Counted from the first letter of the stretch, positions 10,300 to 22,343 are shown. The stretch: DNA of 64,000 nucleotides from Azolla caroliniana (GCA_043228905.1 JBHGNT010000018.1:6510001-6574000), one strand, 5' to 3'. Made by a program: numbers and translations. Notes: generated from the sequence alone by a model not told the origin.

Positions 10300-12762
10300 A
10301 GATCACCACATGGAATGTGAGGGATTGTGTTCTAGATTTAGAATGCATGAGGTTTGGAGGATTGTGTTAAGTGAGCAATGGGATGTTTTATGTGCATTAC
10401 AGCATAAACATCATCATAATGTTGGTTTAATTAATTATTCTAAGGGTTATACATTATGTTATGGTGGCAAGGTTCATGGGGATTATTCTGGGATTGCCAT
10501 GTTTATAAGAGATAAATTTCACCCAAAAGTAATTATTTTAGATGAATTTAGAAGATTTATTGTGGTAGAGATGTGTTATGAAGGGTGGGCAAGCTCTTTG
10601 GTTAGTTGGTGTGTATGCATCAAATGTTTCACAAGAATGAAAGTTGTTATGGAGATCTCTAAACTGAGTGCTTGACAATGGTAGACCGGGTTTATTGATG
10701 GGAGATTTTAATGTTTGTTGTGAGATAGATCAATCAACATCTATCGACTCTATTATGGACGGACCAGAGGCTCAAAAATGGGGAGATTTTGATACTGAAG
10801 TCATGTTAAGGGATGTATGGAAATGGATGAAGGGAGATGAACCTGGTTATACCTTTCAATCGGCTCAATATAAGGATACTTGGAGTAGGTTGGATCGAAT
10901 GTATGTAATGCATACCAAAGGTTTTTTACCAGAGATTTTTGGATATTTCAGTGTCTTATGGGTCAATTATATCAGATCATTTCCCATTAATTTTTGAGTT
11001 CAATCACCACTCAATTAGAGGGTTTCATGAGTTTTTAGGAAAACCTCCGTTTATTTTTAATTCATTACTTTTGGATCATGAGGTCTTCCATGCCTATATG
11101 TGTCAATTGATTGATGCATTTGTCTATTGTGTTCAATTTGATGGGTATGAAGTGTGGGAAGTATTTGATGCAAATGTTCAGAGATTAACTAGATATTATG
11201 GAATTCACCATGCTTTTAAAAGGAGAAAGAAATTAAGTCTCCTAGTTAATTTGCTCTATAAATGCAACTCATTGTAAACTTATTGGCCAATGGATGGGAT
11301 ATCAAGAGGTATTAATTTCTGTGATGCATGACCTAATGACAAAAAATTATCAACATGCTAGACTACAACATCTAAGACAAGCAGTGGATGATGTTAATTG
11401 TCAATCACATAAGTTTTTTCATGACCTTCATGAATCACATGCATGACATAATGTGGTAAGGTTAGAGAAAAATGGTATCATGTGTTCCGATCCTCAAGAA
11501 ATTGTGAAGAAATGCATAGAATATTATACACAATTGTTGGATGTACAAATGTGTATCGATGATAATGTTAAAAACGATAGAGAGTATTTTTTAATGGAGT
11601 GAAAAATCAAGTATCCCATGATGTGGCACGATCATTAGATGCTAATATTTCAGAGGATGAGGTGGAACATGTCATGTCACATATTGCTAATGAGAAGAGT
11701 CCTTGGTGGGATGGATTAACACATGAAGTCTTTAAGAAATATGTGATTAACTTAAAGGGGTCTTTTACGGTTTTATTTCAGAAGGTGTGGACATCAAGGG
11801 AAATTCCTCATTCTTGGAAGATTAGTTTGATCAAGCTTTTGCCGAAGGTGCCTTCTCCATCTTCCTTTGCTCAATGGAGGCCTATTTCATTGATGGGGGG
11901 GAATGTACAAGATTTTTGCAAAAGTGATGGCCAATAGGTTGCATAAGGTTTTGCCTAATGCTCAATATGGGTTTTTAGGAAAAAGAGAAATTTTACATAA
12001 TATTTTAAATGTTCAAATGGCAATTGACTATGCAAAGGAGCCTAAACAAGAATTAGTGTTGCTACAATTGGATATCAAGAAAGCCTATGATAATGTGCAT
12101 TGGTCATTTATAAATCAATTGATGTCTCATATGGGTGTTGGTGATCATATGTCTAAGTTAATATACACATTAGGGGAGGGTTTGGTTTCACATGTGATGT
12201 TTAATATAGGAGAAACACAACCGATTTCTATTCGGAGGTCAGTTAGACAACGATGCCCGGTAAGTCCTCTACTATCCACTATTGTGACACATCCTATTCT
12301 TGTTAAGTTACACAATATGGCTATGGAGGAAGAATTGCTTGGACTAAGGTTGCCATAAGGGAAGCCATGTATTGTTCAAGCTCTTGCAGATGACCATATT
12401 ATGTTTTTGGCACCTAATTGGGAAAATATTAGTAAGACAAGAGGTGTGGGAATTGTTTTCAAATGCTTTAGGGTTGAGAATTAATATACATAAATATGTC
12501 CTCATTTCATGTACAGAACAAGATGTGTTAGGGTTGGGGTGGTTAGGAAGGATAATACACTGTGGTATGATTTGCCGTCACCTTGGATATCCAATTGGGG
12601 TGGAGTTTCTCATGTGAAACTTATTGAGTGGGTATCCAAAAGGTTGGAGGATAAGTTTATGTATTGGAGGTCTCAGTTTTGGCCTTTTCATGTACGACTT
12701 AAGGTGGTCCAATTGATTATGGTCTCTATGGTATCTTATTATCTTTGTTTGATCCCATGGTT
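10296..12762 (+). pseudogene. LINE3 ORF2: endonuclease and reverse transcriptase
   Basis: Starts MKITTWNVR at 10305, the classic EEP opening. Further endonuclease motifs: MGDFNV near 10698 and SDHFPL near 10975. RT motifs: the NEKSPWWDGLTHEVF region near 11690, WRPISLMGG near 11877, LDIKKAYDNVHWSF (first catalytic Asp) near 12069 and LADDHIMF (ADD box) near 12386. Catalytic residues remain but several frameshifts and stops separate the pieces, so the copy is dead. Homology ends at about 12762, where minus-strand copia C begins; a possible continuation is at 16282-16532. Confidence 0.8.
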
Positions 12763-15700
12763 GGCTGCTTCTTACTGCTACACGTGATCACCGCACTTCC
12801 CAATGAGAATGCGTATCTAGATGTGGATCTACGATCATGGGCGTTTCCGGCCCAATTAGCATCTGTGTAGCCGACTAAGTACTCGGCTACGTCTGCACGA
12901 TACAACAACGCCATGTCTTTTGTGCCACTTACATATCGTAATATCCTTTGCGTGCACGGAAGGCGTTCGGTTGTGGGTTACGATATAAATTGACAGATCC
13001 TTCCGACCGGATAGCTGAGGTCCGGCCGAGTGATCGTCAAGTAGATGAGGGTTCCGACAATCTGGCGAAACCGTGTCGGGTTGCACGCCTTTCCCAAATC
13101 TCGGCGAAGCTTTACGTTTCTATCCAGAGGGGTCGACATGGGCTTACAATCTGCCATCCTGAACTTGAAGAGCATATTTAGTGCGTAATGACGTTGGCTG
13201 ATCAATATGCCTTCGGGGGAACGGATCCATGTCGTCCTTGCCGAACGAATAACGATGAGTCCGATTTGGACGTCGTAAACCCCATTCTATGCAACTGTTG
13301 TGTAATCTTCGCGCTCCAAGCTCGCGGGGCTTGCTTAAGGTTGTATAATGCCTTCTTCAATCGGCAGACTGCCGAAGTGTTATGTTCGGATAGAAATCCA
13401 GGGGGTTGTACCATGTACACATGTTCCTCAAGATCACCTTGCAGGAACACATTCTTTACATCAATCTGATGTAGATGCCACCCCTTCGCCGCAACTACGG
13501 CTAACAGAACTCACACGGCAGTCATCTTCACGACTGGTACGAAGGTCACGTCGTAGTCTACGTCGTGCTTCTACGCATAGCGTTTCGCAACCAAATGGGC
13601 TTTATATCGGTTGACAGAGCCATCGATGTTGTATTTCACCTTATACACCCATCTACATCCGATCGGCTTTACACCTTTTGGTACGTCAACCAGATCCCAA
13701 GTCTTATTGTCCATTAAAGATCGCGGCACGCCAATTGGCGTCTCTCGCCGCTTCTGCGTAGTTCTCCGGCTCACGCACTTCCGCCACTCGTGTCATGTAC
13801 GCGTAATGATGCGCCATGTATTCATTGTATCCGTACCTCGTTACGGGGTTCTTCAGGCAGGTAGATCGGCGTAATTCGTGATTACCCGATTTCACGACCT
13901 TTTCAGTCGATTTCGACCCCTTCCATGGAGGTTCCTTCTCGATAGGCCGGAAGTAAGATTCGCTTCGATCTGAAACGGCAATGCCGAAATCATAGTCTGA
14001 CATTTTCTTCTTCCCTTTTTCAGACTGTAAGGTTTTTCACCTTCAAGAACCACGTGAAGGATTCGCTCCTTTTTACGATCAAGCACGCCCAGGTATGCTG
14101 AGTGAAGTCATCAATGAAGGTTACTAAGTAATGGCTTCCACCGAGACTCACGTTCTGTGCCGGTCCCCACACATCCGAACAGATAAAATCCAACGGATTT
14201 CAACTACGATTACGCTCATTGGGGAATGGAAGTCGGTGCAGCTTCCCGAGTTGGGGAGGCTTCGCAGACTTGGCCATTACGGCCCCGAAGTTTCGGCAAG
14301 CCGAAAACAATGTTCTTCGTCAACATTTCACAAAGTTGTGGGAAGTTAATGTGGCCGAACCGCTTGTGCCACAGGTCGATGTTTGACTCGACCTTCTATC
14401 CTTTCGCGAATAGCGCGGTTCCAGCTTGATTGGTGTCGAGGGTAAACATCCTCCCTTCACGGCGTCCTTGTGCAATAACTTTTCCTTCCTCTTCGATGTA
14501 GCACCCGAGGTGCGTGAATCGAACTTGCAACCCCTAGTCGACGATTTGTCCGACCGACACCAAGTTCTTGGTTATTTTCGGGGTGTGCAACACGCTCATA
14601 AGTTTCCCTTTCTGCCCAACGTGGCTGAGAGAAACATCTCCGACATGTTCGATGGTATGCGGAGTGTTGTCTCTCGTTTCGACTACTCCTTGCTTTTCCG
14701 GTTTCTCCAAATACCAGAACCATTCCTCATGACTCGTCATATGATTTGACGCTCCGGAATCAACATACCACACATTGCTTGATTTCGAGGTGTTCACGAC
14801 CATTGAATTGGCCTTGTGCTTCATCACGAAGGCTGGGCCCGATCCATTTCTGGCTCGTTCAGAGCCTTCGGCATAGTGCGATTTTTGACGCCTTCCTGCT
14901 TCTCTTCCGCTTGAGTCGGCTTTGTTCGAATCTGCTGTCATCTTCCAACACTCGCTCTCCCTGTGGCCTTTCTTTTCAGAATACCAACATTTTGTCACGG
15001 TGTTCTCTTGCCAGCTTCCGGCACCACTGTGACTCCCCCTACTTCCAAAGGGTTCATAATTGCTTCCACAATTTCGATTATGCCGAACGTTTTGCTCTTT
15101 TCGGCTCCCTCCATTGCGCGCTGATCCGCCTCGTCCGCCACGACTACGGGGCCTATCTTCCTCCATGTACAACATCTTGTTGTCAGTGTGCGTACTCGTT
15201 GACGCACCCACGTGATTTTCCTCCACGAGCAACATTGACTAAAGCTCGAAGAATGAAGGCGTAATCTCCCTTGTGTAGACCGCCATTCGGAACGCTCCGA
15301 ACTTTGACACTAACCCACCAAGACAAACATGCACCATTTCTTCCTCCTAGATGTTCACGTTGACTAAGGTGAGAGAATCACAGATCTCCTTGATTCAGGC
15401 CATGTAATCGGCCACAGATAGATCTTTCTGTCGGACATTGCTGAGCTCCTACCTGAGTTGCAACTTCTTGGCCATTGTGCTAGCGGTGAAAATCCTCTTG
15501 AGATTCGCCCACGCGTCATTTAGCGTCCCGAATGTAGCTCAAGAGCTAGTCACTCACACATGATGTGAAGTAGTAAAGAACTCTGCTTGCCGCTTGTTCC
15601 CAAGCCGAAAAGTCTCTATGTGTCGATTCGGGTGTTGCATCATTAGCTCCATCCACATAAGTCCAGTAGCCATAACCAAGCAGGTACTGGTGCATCTTGT

Positions 15701-15777
15701 ACCACCAAAATGTGTCGTTGCTCCTATCGAGCTTCTCAGTCGGTAGCAAGCTTCTGATTCCTCTATCCATATTGATG
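12763..15777 (-). pseudogene. Copia C gag-pol with internal deletions
   Basis: Order on the minus strand: Gag from about 15770; zinc knuckle near 14975 reading CWYSEKKGHRESEC, with the second Cys changed to Ser; protease DSGASNHM near 14765; integrase only to the first catalytic Asp region (about 14200-14050), then a jump to the linker before RT (about 14000); RT from 13790; RNase H to 12766. A deletion at about 13222 removes the RT segment that would hold YVDD: DSSLFVRQGR is joined almost directly to the region preceding ISQRHY. The element lost most of the integrase core and the RT active site and could move only in trans. Confidence 0.8.
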
Positions 15778-15872
15778 ACTTAACCTTTCCGAATAACAAT
15801 AACCTACCGAGTCTTTATCGCAAGCTTTTCTGTCGGCTGTAGAGGAGTCTCAACCCTCGCACTCTAATACCA

Positions 15873-16281
15873 TGAAAAGAATACGTGTGCGGAAGCGTAT
15901 GCATAAAAACACAGAGTACACGGTTCGGTAGTACGATAGTTTGGTGAAACACAGAAATCACAAAGAAAGTGAGGGAGAGAGAGAGAGAGCAGAAACTACA
16001 AACTAGATTCAAAATAATTCTTTGTATGTTCTCTGTACATATTTCTTGCTCAGTGAGCAACTTTTATACAAGCCCTGACTATCGGGTTGACACAAGTACT
16101 GATAGTACTTGACCGCTCATAAATGAGCCTTCTCCACTAACTCCCAAAACTATTCCTTACGAGGAATAACGTTATAATGGCCTTTCGGTTTAAATACCAC
16201 CATGACCATATTTTGCGTATGGTTTTACGCACCCAGTCTACGTACTAGGTTACGTACCCGTTTACACACCCAATGTTGAGC
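15873..16281 (-). repeat. 5' LTR of copia C, outer end missing
   Basis: Homologous to the LTRs of B and D, with a GA-rich tract at 15967-15990 and a TATA-like element (ttttataca, plus strand 16061-16069). Its outer 13 or so bases are replaced by LINE-like sequence. Confidence 0.82.
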
Positions 16282-16532
16282 GTTATACAGGGTCTATGAT
16301 AGTTAATCATTTGTTGACATCTTGGCAAAATATGTTGGATTTTGTGGAATGGCATCCCCCACAAGATAGGGGATGTGCCAATTCATTACAAATGGAGGTT
16401 TTGGCAACATCAAGGTTGTTGAGGTGGGAAGGTAAACAAATTCTTAACCTCCAATTTAATCGGATGGCTAGATTGGGTTTGGTAATAGTTAAGGATGCAA
16501 TGTTGGTTTCACAAAGAAGAGTAATGGCTTTT
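16282..16532 (+). pseudogene. LINE fragment between RT and zf-RVT
   Basis: Open plus-strand frame (from 16296) reading MIVNHLLTSWQ and continuing RLLRWEGKQILNLQFN, consistent with the segment of plant LINE ORF2 between RT and zf-RVT. Its end (SQRRVMAF) resembles the start of LINE2 at about 7787 (SAKRWLCIP), so this piece precedes that type of sequence in an intact LINE. Most likely the continuation of LINE3 beyond copia C. Confidence 0.5.
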
Positions 16533-16963
16533 TGTAAAAGAATATGTTGTGCGGAAGTGTGTGCATAAGCACAGAGTACACAGTTCGGAGGAATAAGATC
16601 ATTTGGTAAAATACAGAAAACACAAAGATGGAGATGGAGATGGAGAGAGAGAGAGAGAGAGAGAGCAGACAATAGAAAACTTAGATTCAAAATAATGACT
16701 CTCTGTGTACATACACCGTGCTCAGTGAGCACCTTTTATACAAGCCCTGGCAATCAGGCTAACACAAGTACTGACAGTACTTGACGCTCATAAATGAGCC
16801 GCTACACTCCCTCCCAAAATTATTCCTTTCGAGGAATATCTTTCTAAAGGCCTCACGGTTTATGCACCGCTACGGCCTATTGTGCGTACGGTTTTATGCA
16901 CCCAGTTTACGCATTGGGTTACGTACCCGATTACGCACCGAATGTTGAGCTTGTCTCTCAACA
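16533..16963 (-). repeat. 3' LTR of copia D
   Basis: A 431-bp LTR of the A/B/C family, from tgtaaaag to tctcaaca on the plus strand. Directly to its right is the polypurine-tract complement (ctccccctcc), so this is a 3' LTR of a minus-strand element whose body extends rightwards. It carries a (GA)n block at 16643-16664. Confidence 0.85.
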
Positions 16964-17124
16964 CTCCCCCTCCAGCTGAACTTGAGGTTCCTTCCATTCT
17001 TCCGGATCTACGCTCCCGTTCCTTCTGGCTTCATACCTCAACCCGTTCGATTCCGCGCGCTTCGACCCTTCCGATCGGCTTGTCTGCTTGTTCGGCCCTT
17101 CTTAGGTCCCTTGCTGTCGCAGTG

Positions 17125-18211
17125 TCAGCGCATCCTTCGCTGCCCTTTTCTCCGCATGGCCTTCAGTTGATTCGGCGTATCCGAATCGAACACTTCCGAT
17201 TCAATTCCACTCTCATCCGAATTGGTTGTCTCTAATTCATCTCTTGTCTTTAGGCCTTTGACAACTTCCGACCACGTCTTCGTCTTGGTCTTATCTCCCC
17301 CTGATTCAGCTGTCTTTGACTCTTCCCTACGATTATGGCCGTTGCTCTTTTCTTCAGCTTCTTTAGCCGACCTGAAATCAAATTCTTCCTCCATCGCCAA
17401 ATGCCATGTGGCTGAATCGGCAAATGCCGATGCTTCTTCATAAGACGTCGGTTCGCTGGTGTCCGTAAAGAAAATTCCAGGAGAGTACCTCTCCGGAGGT
17501 TGCGACAGTCTCTCAGATCTGCGAGGTATGACTGGACTAGTGGAACCGGGTGTCAATGTCGGATGGTCGAGAGCCGAGCCATTCGGTTGTGCAGAATCGG
17601 TGGATTTGGTGCGAGAGTTGTCGGTTACCCGTGAAACCGATCTCGTGTTGTGGGTTGGCACTTCGGAAAATATTACCCTTCGGACTTCAATAGGCCTTTC
17701 GGTCGTTTTATGCATAGTTGACTCGTTGAACATGACGTCCGAACTTCGGACGATTTGTCTGTGCTCGGGGTCCCAGAGTCGGTATCCGATATCGTCGTCA
17801 GGTCCATATCCAAGAAAAACACATTTCCTTGACCTTGGTTCAAGTTTCCGGTGGTCGTCTTTCGGTATGAGAGCATATGCCTCGCAACCGAATATCCTCA
17901 GTTTGTCATAATTCGGCTTACTGCTGGTCCATATTTCTTGAGGTATTTGAAGTCCTAGAGGTCTACTTGGCGACATATTTATTATGTGTACTGCCGTAAG
18001 TAGAGCCTCCGCCCAGAAGCCATCCGACAGTCCGGAGTGTTGGAGCATGGATACTATGCATTCTTGAATCGTCCGATTCATGCGTTTAGCAATTCTGTTC
18101 TGCTCCGGGCTATAGAGTGTCGTATATTCACGTCGAATGCCTCGTTCCTAGCAGAATTTGACGAATTCTTCATACTTGAATTCTCCTCCATTGGGGACAA
18201 GGCCGTCAATG
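17125..18211 (-). pseudogene. Copia D: chimeric integrase/tail ORF
   Basis: An open minus-strand frame (18081-17125, 318 codons), with the coding homology starting further upstream near 18211 behind one TAG. The N-terminal part is an integrase C-terminal region (GFWAEALLTAVHIIN, DKLRIFGCEAYALI, FLGYGPDDDIGYRLWD) of a copia family different from A. The linker ends at ATWHLAMEEE, where RT begins. It then switches without loss of frame to FDFRSAKEAEE, the post-RNase-H tail of the A family, with the conserved KTWSEVVKGLKT motif and a basic C-terminus. All of RT and RNase H is missing. It results from deletion or template switching between two families. Confidence 0.75.
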
Positions 18212-18434
18212 CGGAAGTGCAAAGCAAGATAGACATAGAGGGAGAGAGAAAGAGAGAGAGGCACAAAGGAAATGTTATATTCTAATAGCAACAGTTACAA
18301 ATGACAACCAACCTTCACTAAAGGTTACAAAGTCAGTTTATATAGTGACTATCCTAGGGCAATTTCCCTTTATGCTATTTACAGAAATAGCCTGAGACAG
18401 TGTGAATACGGCCATTATATACTCGTATTCAACA
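18212..18434 (-). repeat. Partial LTR of a third copia family
   Basis: On the minus strand it starts TGTTGAATACG, has a TATA box (actatataaac) near 18335-18345, then a CT-rich stretch and ends near a GCGGAAG-like joint at 18212. Its sequence differs from the A-family LTRs. It may be the 5' LTR of the element that gave the integrase part of D, joined at a short shared motif (gcggaag). Confidence 0.5.
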
Positions 18435-20025
18435 CGGTTAGTGGCGAAGGGATACACACAAACCCACGGAATCGACTACAACGAGACCTTCGCTCCGGTA
18501 GCAAAGATGACGCCAGTTCGTATGGTATTGGCAGTTGTTGTGGCAAGGGGAGGGCATCTTCACCAAATGGACGTGAAGAATGCGTTTCTTCAAGGTGACC
18601 TTCAAGAACGAGTCTATATGATCCAACCCCTCGGTTTCCAATCAGAGATGAACAAGTCGACAATGTGCCGACTCAGAAAGTCACTTTACGATCTGAAGCA
18701 AGCCCCTCGAGCTTGGAATGCGAAGATCACATACCGGTTGCATAAGATGGGGTTTGCAGCCTCAAAGTCCGACTCTTCATTGTTCATCCAGAACGGTTCA
18801 GACGGTCCGGTTTGCATTTTGCTTTGTGTAGATAATTTAGTCATCACCAGACCCAGACTCATTGAAATTGGCTGAGTGAAATCTGAGCTGTCGGACGCAT
18901 TTGAAATGAAGGCCTTGGGGGATCTTCATTATTATCTTTGGATCGAGGTGATCCGAACCCCCAATGGCATATTTCTCTCACAACGCCATTATGTGTTGAA
19001 TATGTTGTACAAGTTCGGCATGACTAAATGCCGACCGATCTCCACACCCCTGGACTAAAACCTGAAGCTACGTCTTGACTCCGGCCCGGCCTGCGATGAG
19101 AAACGGTTCGGACAAATTATCGAAAGCCTCATATACTTGACAATCACTCGACCCGACATCAGTTACCCGGTCAGAGTGATCAGCCAGTTCATGCAGAAGC
19201 TGACCTCGAGCACCTTTAGTGCGCACACTGGATACTCCGGTATGTTAGTGGCACGAAGGACCGGGGACAGTTATATCGACACGGTATAGCTGGGAAGCTA
19301 GTCGGATATACCGATGCCGATTGGGCTAGTGATGCATCAGATCGCCGGTCCACCTCCGGTTACATGTTTTCTCTTGGTTGTGCGGTTGTTACGTGGAGCA
19401 ACAAAAAGCAGCCAAGAGTGGCTCTATCGAACACTGAGGCTGAATACCGGGGCGCTACCATTGCCACCTATGAAGCCATCTGGCTTTGGCGACTGCTACG
19501 AGACCTCTAGATCGAGGTGACGACCCCAATCTTGATCCACTATGACAACGTAAGCAGCATAAAGCTCACCAAGAATCCTGTATTCCAGGCTCGTACAAAG
19601 CACATACAAGTGCATTATCACTTTGTTCACAAGCAGGTCCTGAGTGGTGAAGTTGAACTTCGGTATGTTTACACGGATCGGCAGGTTGCCAACATCTTCA
19701 CCAAATCGCTCGGATCGGACAAGTTGTAGCATTTTTCAGAGATGCTCGGCGTTCAGCATCTCGATGTGCCGCACTTGAGGAGGAGAATAGGAATGGGAAC
19801 GAATGGCACCAGACAAGGAGCCGGAGAGGAAGAAAAAACCAAGGTGGGAGACGAGCAAATAAAGGAAGCGGAGCCAACCGAAGGGGTCGGCACATCCGAA
19901 CAAGTCGGAGCAAGGGGCAGCGGCAATAGAGTCAAGAAGGACAGAGCGGACCAGAAGAAGACCAAGACCCGAACATGGTCCAATGTGGTGAAGGGCCTAA
20001 AAACGGAAGACGAGTTGGTGAATTG
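18435..20025 (+). pseudogene. Copia E: RT, RNase H and tail
   Basis: Plus-strand 3' half of an A-family pol. RT begins at LVAKGYTQTHGIDYN (about 18437); the active site has decayed to CVDN where YVDD is expected, near 18832. Stops at 18873 and 19056 and a frameshift near 19195 follow. RNase H spans about 19300-19720 (YTDADWASDASDRRST). The tail 19742-20025 contains KTRTWSNVVKGLKTEDEL. No 5' half or left LTR is present. Inactive. Confidence 0.82.
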
Positions 20026-20037
20026 AGTTTATGTTCT

Positions 20038-20072
<35 letters not shown>

Positions 20073-20178
20073 CTCTCCCACACGTATTCTCTGTGTTAAG
20101 TTCTCCATTAAACCTTTTGTCTTTTTTTTTGCTATCCGGCTGAGTCAGTTTGTCGAACGCTTCCGCACGCTAACTTTC
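20026..20178 (+). repeat. U5-like LTR remnant after copia E
   Basis: A (CT)n block, then ttaagttctccattaaacc and cttccgcacgct, the same order as the end of the A-family LTR (compare 5670-5803). The U3 and R parts are missing, so the tail of E is joined straight to an LTR end by deletion. Confidence 0.6.
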
Positions 20179-20694
20179 ACAATGTTTGTGAAGAAATTTG
20201 ACGGAGGCGACTTCCTGATACTCCTACTGTATGTGAATGACATGTTGATCGTCGGACCAGACCGAACCAAAATCAAGAATCTGAAGAAGGCCTTGAACCG
20301 GACCTTCTCAATGAAATATTTGGGCGTGGCAAGATAGATACTGGGGATGCACATAATCCAGAACCGGTCGAAGTAAGTGTTATGGCTATCACAAGAGAAG
20401 TACGTGACAAAGGTGCTCCAAAGGTTTAATAGGACAAATGCGAAACCGGTCGGGGTCGACACTTCCGACAAATTGCAACTTGTTTGGAAAGCAGAGCCCG
20501 AAGACAAAGGCAGAGAAGTCGAATATGATGAAGATACCATATGCCTATGCTATTGGAATCTTGATGTTTGTGATGGTGTGCACCCTACTAGATATCAGAT
20601 ACGGAGTCAGAGTAGTAAGCCAATTCATGAGCAACCTAGGAGGAGAACACTGGACTACGGTCAAGTGGATACTCCGGTAGTTGAAAGGTGTTAG
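20179..20694 (+). pseudogene. Copia G: Tork-type RT fragment
   Basis: Closely similar to residues around the RT active site of element K: FVKKFDGGDFLILLLYVND (YVDD changed to YVND) near 20230, then LWLSQEKYVTKVL and a frameshifted continuation to WILR near 20680. Stops at 20335 and 20374. It ends at the LTR-like sequence that follows. Related to, but distinct from, K. Confidence 0.75.
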
Positions 20695-20845
20695 GAAACG
20701 GGTCCCTCCAGATGAGAAGAGAAGAGCTGAGTTAATGAGAAACCGAAATCATGTAGACAACCAACTCGGAAGACTATACTTGTAAATAGTCTAAATATGC
20801 CCTTATGGGCTACACTTGTAAATAAACCAAGGGATTTGGCGTCTC
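20692..20845 (+). repeat. LTR-like remnant related to K
   Basis: Starts tgttaggaaacgggtccctcc, resembling the K LTR start, and later has acttgtaaatagtc and acttgtaaataaacc, resembling the K LTR around 31870-31890. Probably the beginning of the 3' LTR that belonged to fragment G. Confidence 0.5.
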
Positions 20846-22343
20846 TATTTGTAGTATCTCTAGGAATGTTCATTAAACACAACTTCATTTATTCATGGCA
20901 AGCCCATCCGTTTAAGACTTACATATCTGATTTTCCAAATGATGTAGTAGTCTTAGTAGTAGATTTCGCAGAGAATTATACTTTCAAGTAGCAAAATGAA
21001 ATTCAATCTATGCATTGGTGTTCAGTGCAGGTAACCATTTTTGTGCAAATAACATATTTTCGAGTTTCAGGTGATGCTAAAAAAGTAATTCATTTTTCTA
21101 TTTCTGATGATAAGAAGCATGATACCTTGTTCGTCGAACATTGTTTTAACTTACATTAGCATTGGTTATTAGCTAAACGTTAGGATCTTACTCAACATTG
21201 GGTCTGGTCTAATGGAGCTGCATCACAATTCAAGGCTAGACGTCCATTTTATTTTGTGGGGAAGTATCCTGTTATAACAGGTTTGGAGATGAGATGGAAT
21301 TTTTTTGGATCTGTCCATGGTAAAGGTAAACATGATGGTGCAGGTGTTGTTATAAAGCAGGCACTTACCCATGATACCTTGTTCGTTGAACATTGTTTTA
21401 ACTTACATTGGCATTGGTTATTAGCTAAATGTTAGGATCTTAATCAACATTGGGTCTGGTCTGATGGAGCTGCGTCACAATTCAAGGCTAGACGTCCATT
21501 TTATTTTGTGGGGAAGTATCCTGCTATAACAGGTTTGGCAATGAGATGGAATTTTTTTGGATCTAGCCATGGTAAAGGTGAACATGATGGTGCAAGTGTT
21601 GTTATAAAGCAGGCACTTACCCATGAACAACTAAAGGCAGATGGTGTGCAGATGAATTGTGCAACACATGTAGTTCAATTTTTAAGAGGTAATATGTCAA
21701 TGAGTGCAACTGGTGTTTATTCCTCGCAGTTCCGAGATATCAAATGTGAATTTTGGGAAGTGAAGATAGATGAAGTAAATAGGGAGAAGACCTGGGAGTG
21801 CCAAGGAATTCCCGAATTGCGATCTCTCCATGTTTGCAGTTATTGTAGGTTGGATGGTCATTTTATTGCGGTTAGAGAATTAACTTGTTTTTGCTTCCAT
21901 TGTGTGTAGGGAAATTGGAGGTATTGTTTAAACAAATCATATATTCAGAATTGGGAGTATCATTCATTGAACGATAAGGAAGCAGTTGATGGAGAAACAG
22001 AAAAGAATGTTGACTTCACATATTAAGGACGTGGAGATACTCTGAGTGATGTTTTAAATGTTGCAGATAATTTCATTGTAAATGCATAAGAAAGCAATTC
22101 AAAGGGTGTTGATTTCTATATATTGAAGTGCATGGTTAATAAACAGTGTGCAACGCAAAATATATTAGATGCTTGGGGAAATGTTGTATCTACTGGGACA
22201 TTCTACATCGAAGGTATTTTTTATGTAGGACTAAATGATTACGATTATGTCATAGGCTATTAGAAGACCAACCAGTGGTGTACATGTACTCTCATTTGGT
22301 CAGGTGCATCAATGTCCCAATGTCGCAATACAATAGATGCTTA
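20797..22343 (+). pseudogene. DDE-transposase-like ORF with only TAG/TAA interruptions
   Basis: One frame runs about 1.5 kb without a frameshift. Motifs: LVVDFAENY near 20955, ISDDKKHD near 21108, WSDGAASQFKARRPFYF near 21455, WNFFGSSHGKGEHDGA near 21550, then Cys-rich CSYC...CFCFHC near 21837-21905, YIQNWEY and a C-terminal GIFYVGLNDYDY near 22215. This DFAENY-SDG-HGKG-DG pattern matches, from memory, uncharacterised transposase-like proteins common in animals and other eukaryotes; exact superfamily not assigned. In-frame stops are TAG at 20989, about 21169 (TGG in the second repeat), about 21190 and its repeat copy, 21907, 22264 and 22342, and TAA at about 22024 and 22087; there is no TGA. 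An 84-codon segment is duplicated in frame. No termini or target duplication identified. Confidence 0.6.
21121..21624 (+). repeat. In-frame tandem duplication, 252 bp x 2
   Basis: Copy 1 is 21121-21372 and copy 2 is 21373-21624, both beginning gataccttgttcg and ending cttacccat. By eye they differ at about 11 positions (roughly 4%). The unit is 84 codons and carries the SDG...HGKG region of the transposase-like frame, so the duplication repeats part of the presumed catalytic core without shifting frame. Confidence 0.9.

Larger units (their letters stand above)
12763..16281 (-). mobile_element. Copia C, truncated at both ends
   Basis: Minus-strand copia of the A family. The 5' LTR lies at 15873-16281, with a mutated primer-site complement (actctaatacca) at 15861-15872. 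The LTR lacks its outermost 13 or so bases (it should end as in B with atctcaaca). The other end stops inside RNase H at about 12763, so the 3' LTR is missing. No target duplication is visible. LINE-like sequence lies on both sides. Confidence 0.85.

Noticed and set aside
16528-18434. D as one complete element with matching LTRs
   Set aside because: The two LTR-like ends (16533-16963 and 18212-18434) belong to different families and no target duplication was found.
18415-18663. Minus-strand ORFs over copia E RT
   Set aside because: Antisense shadows of the plus-strand RT homology.
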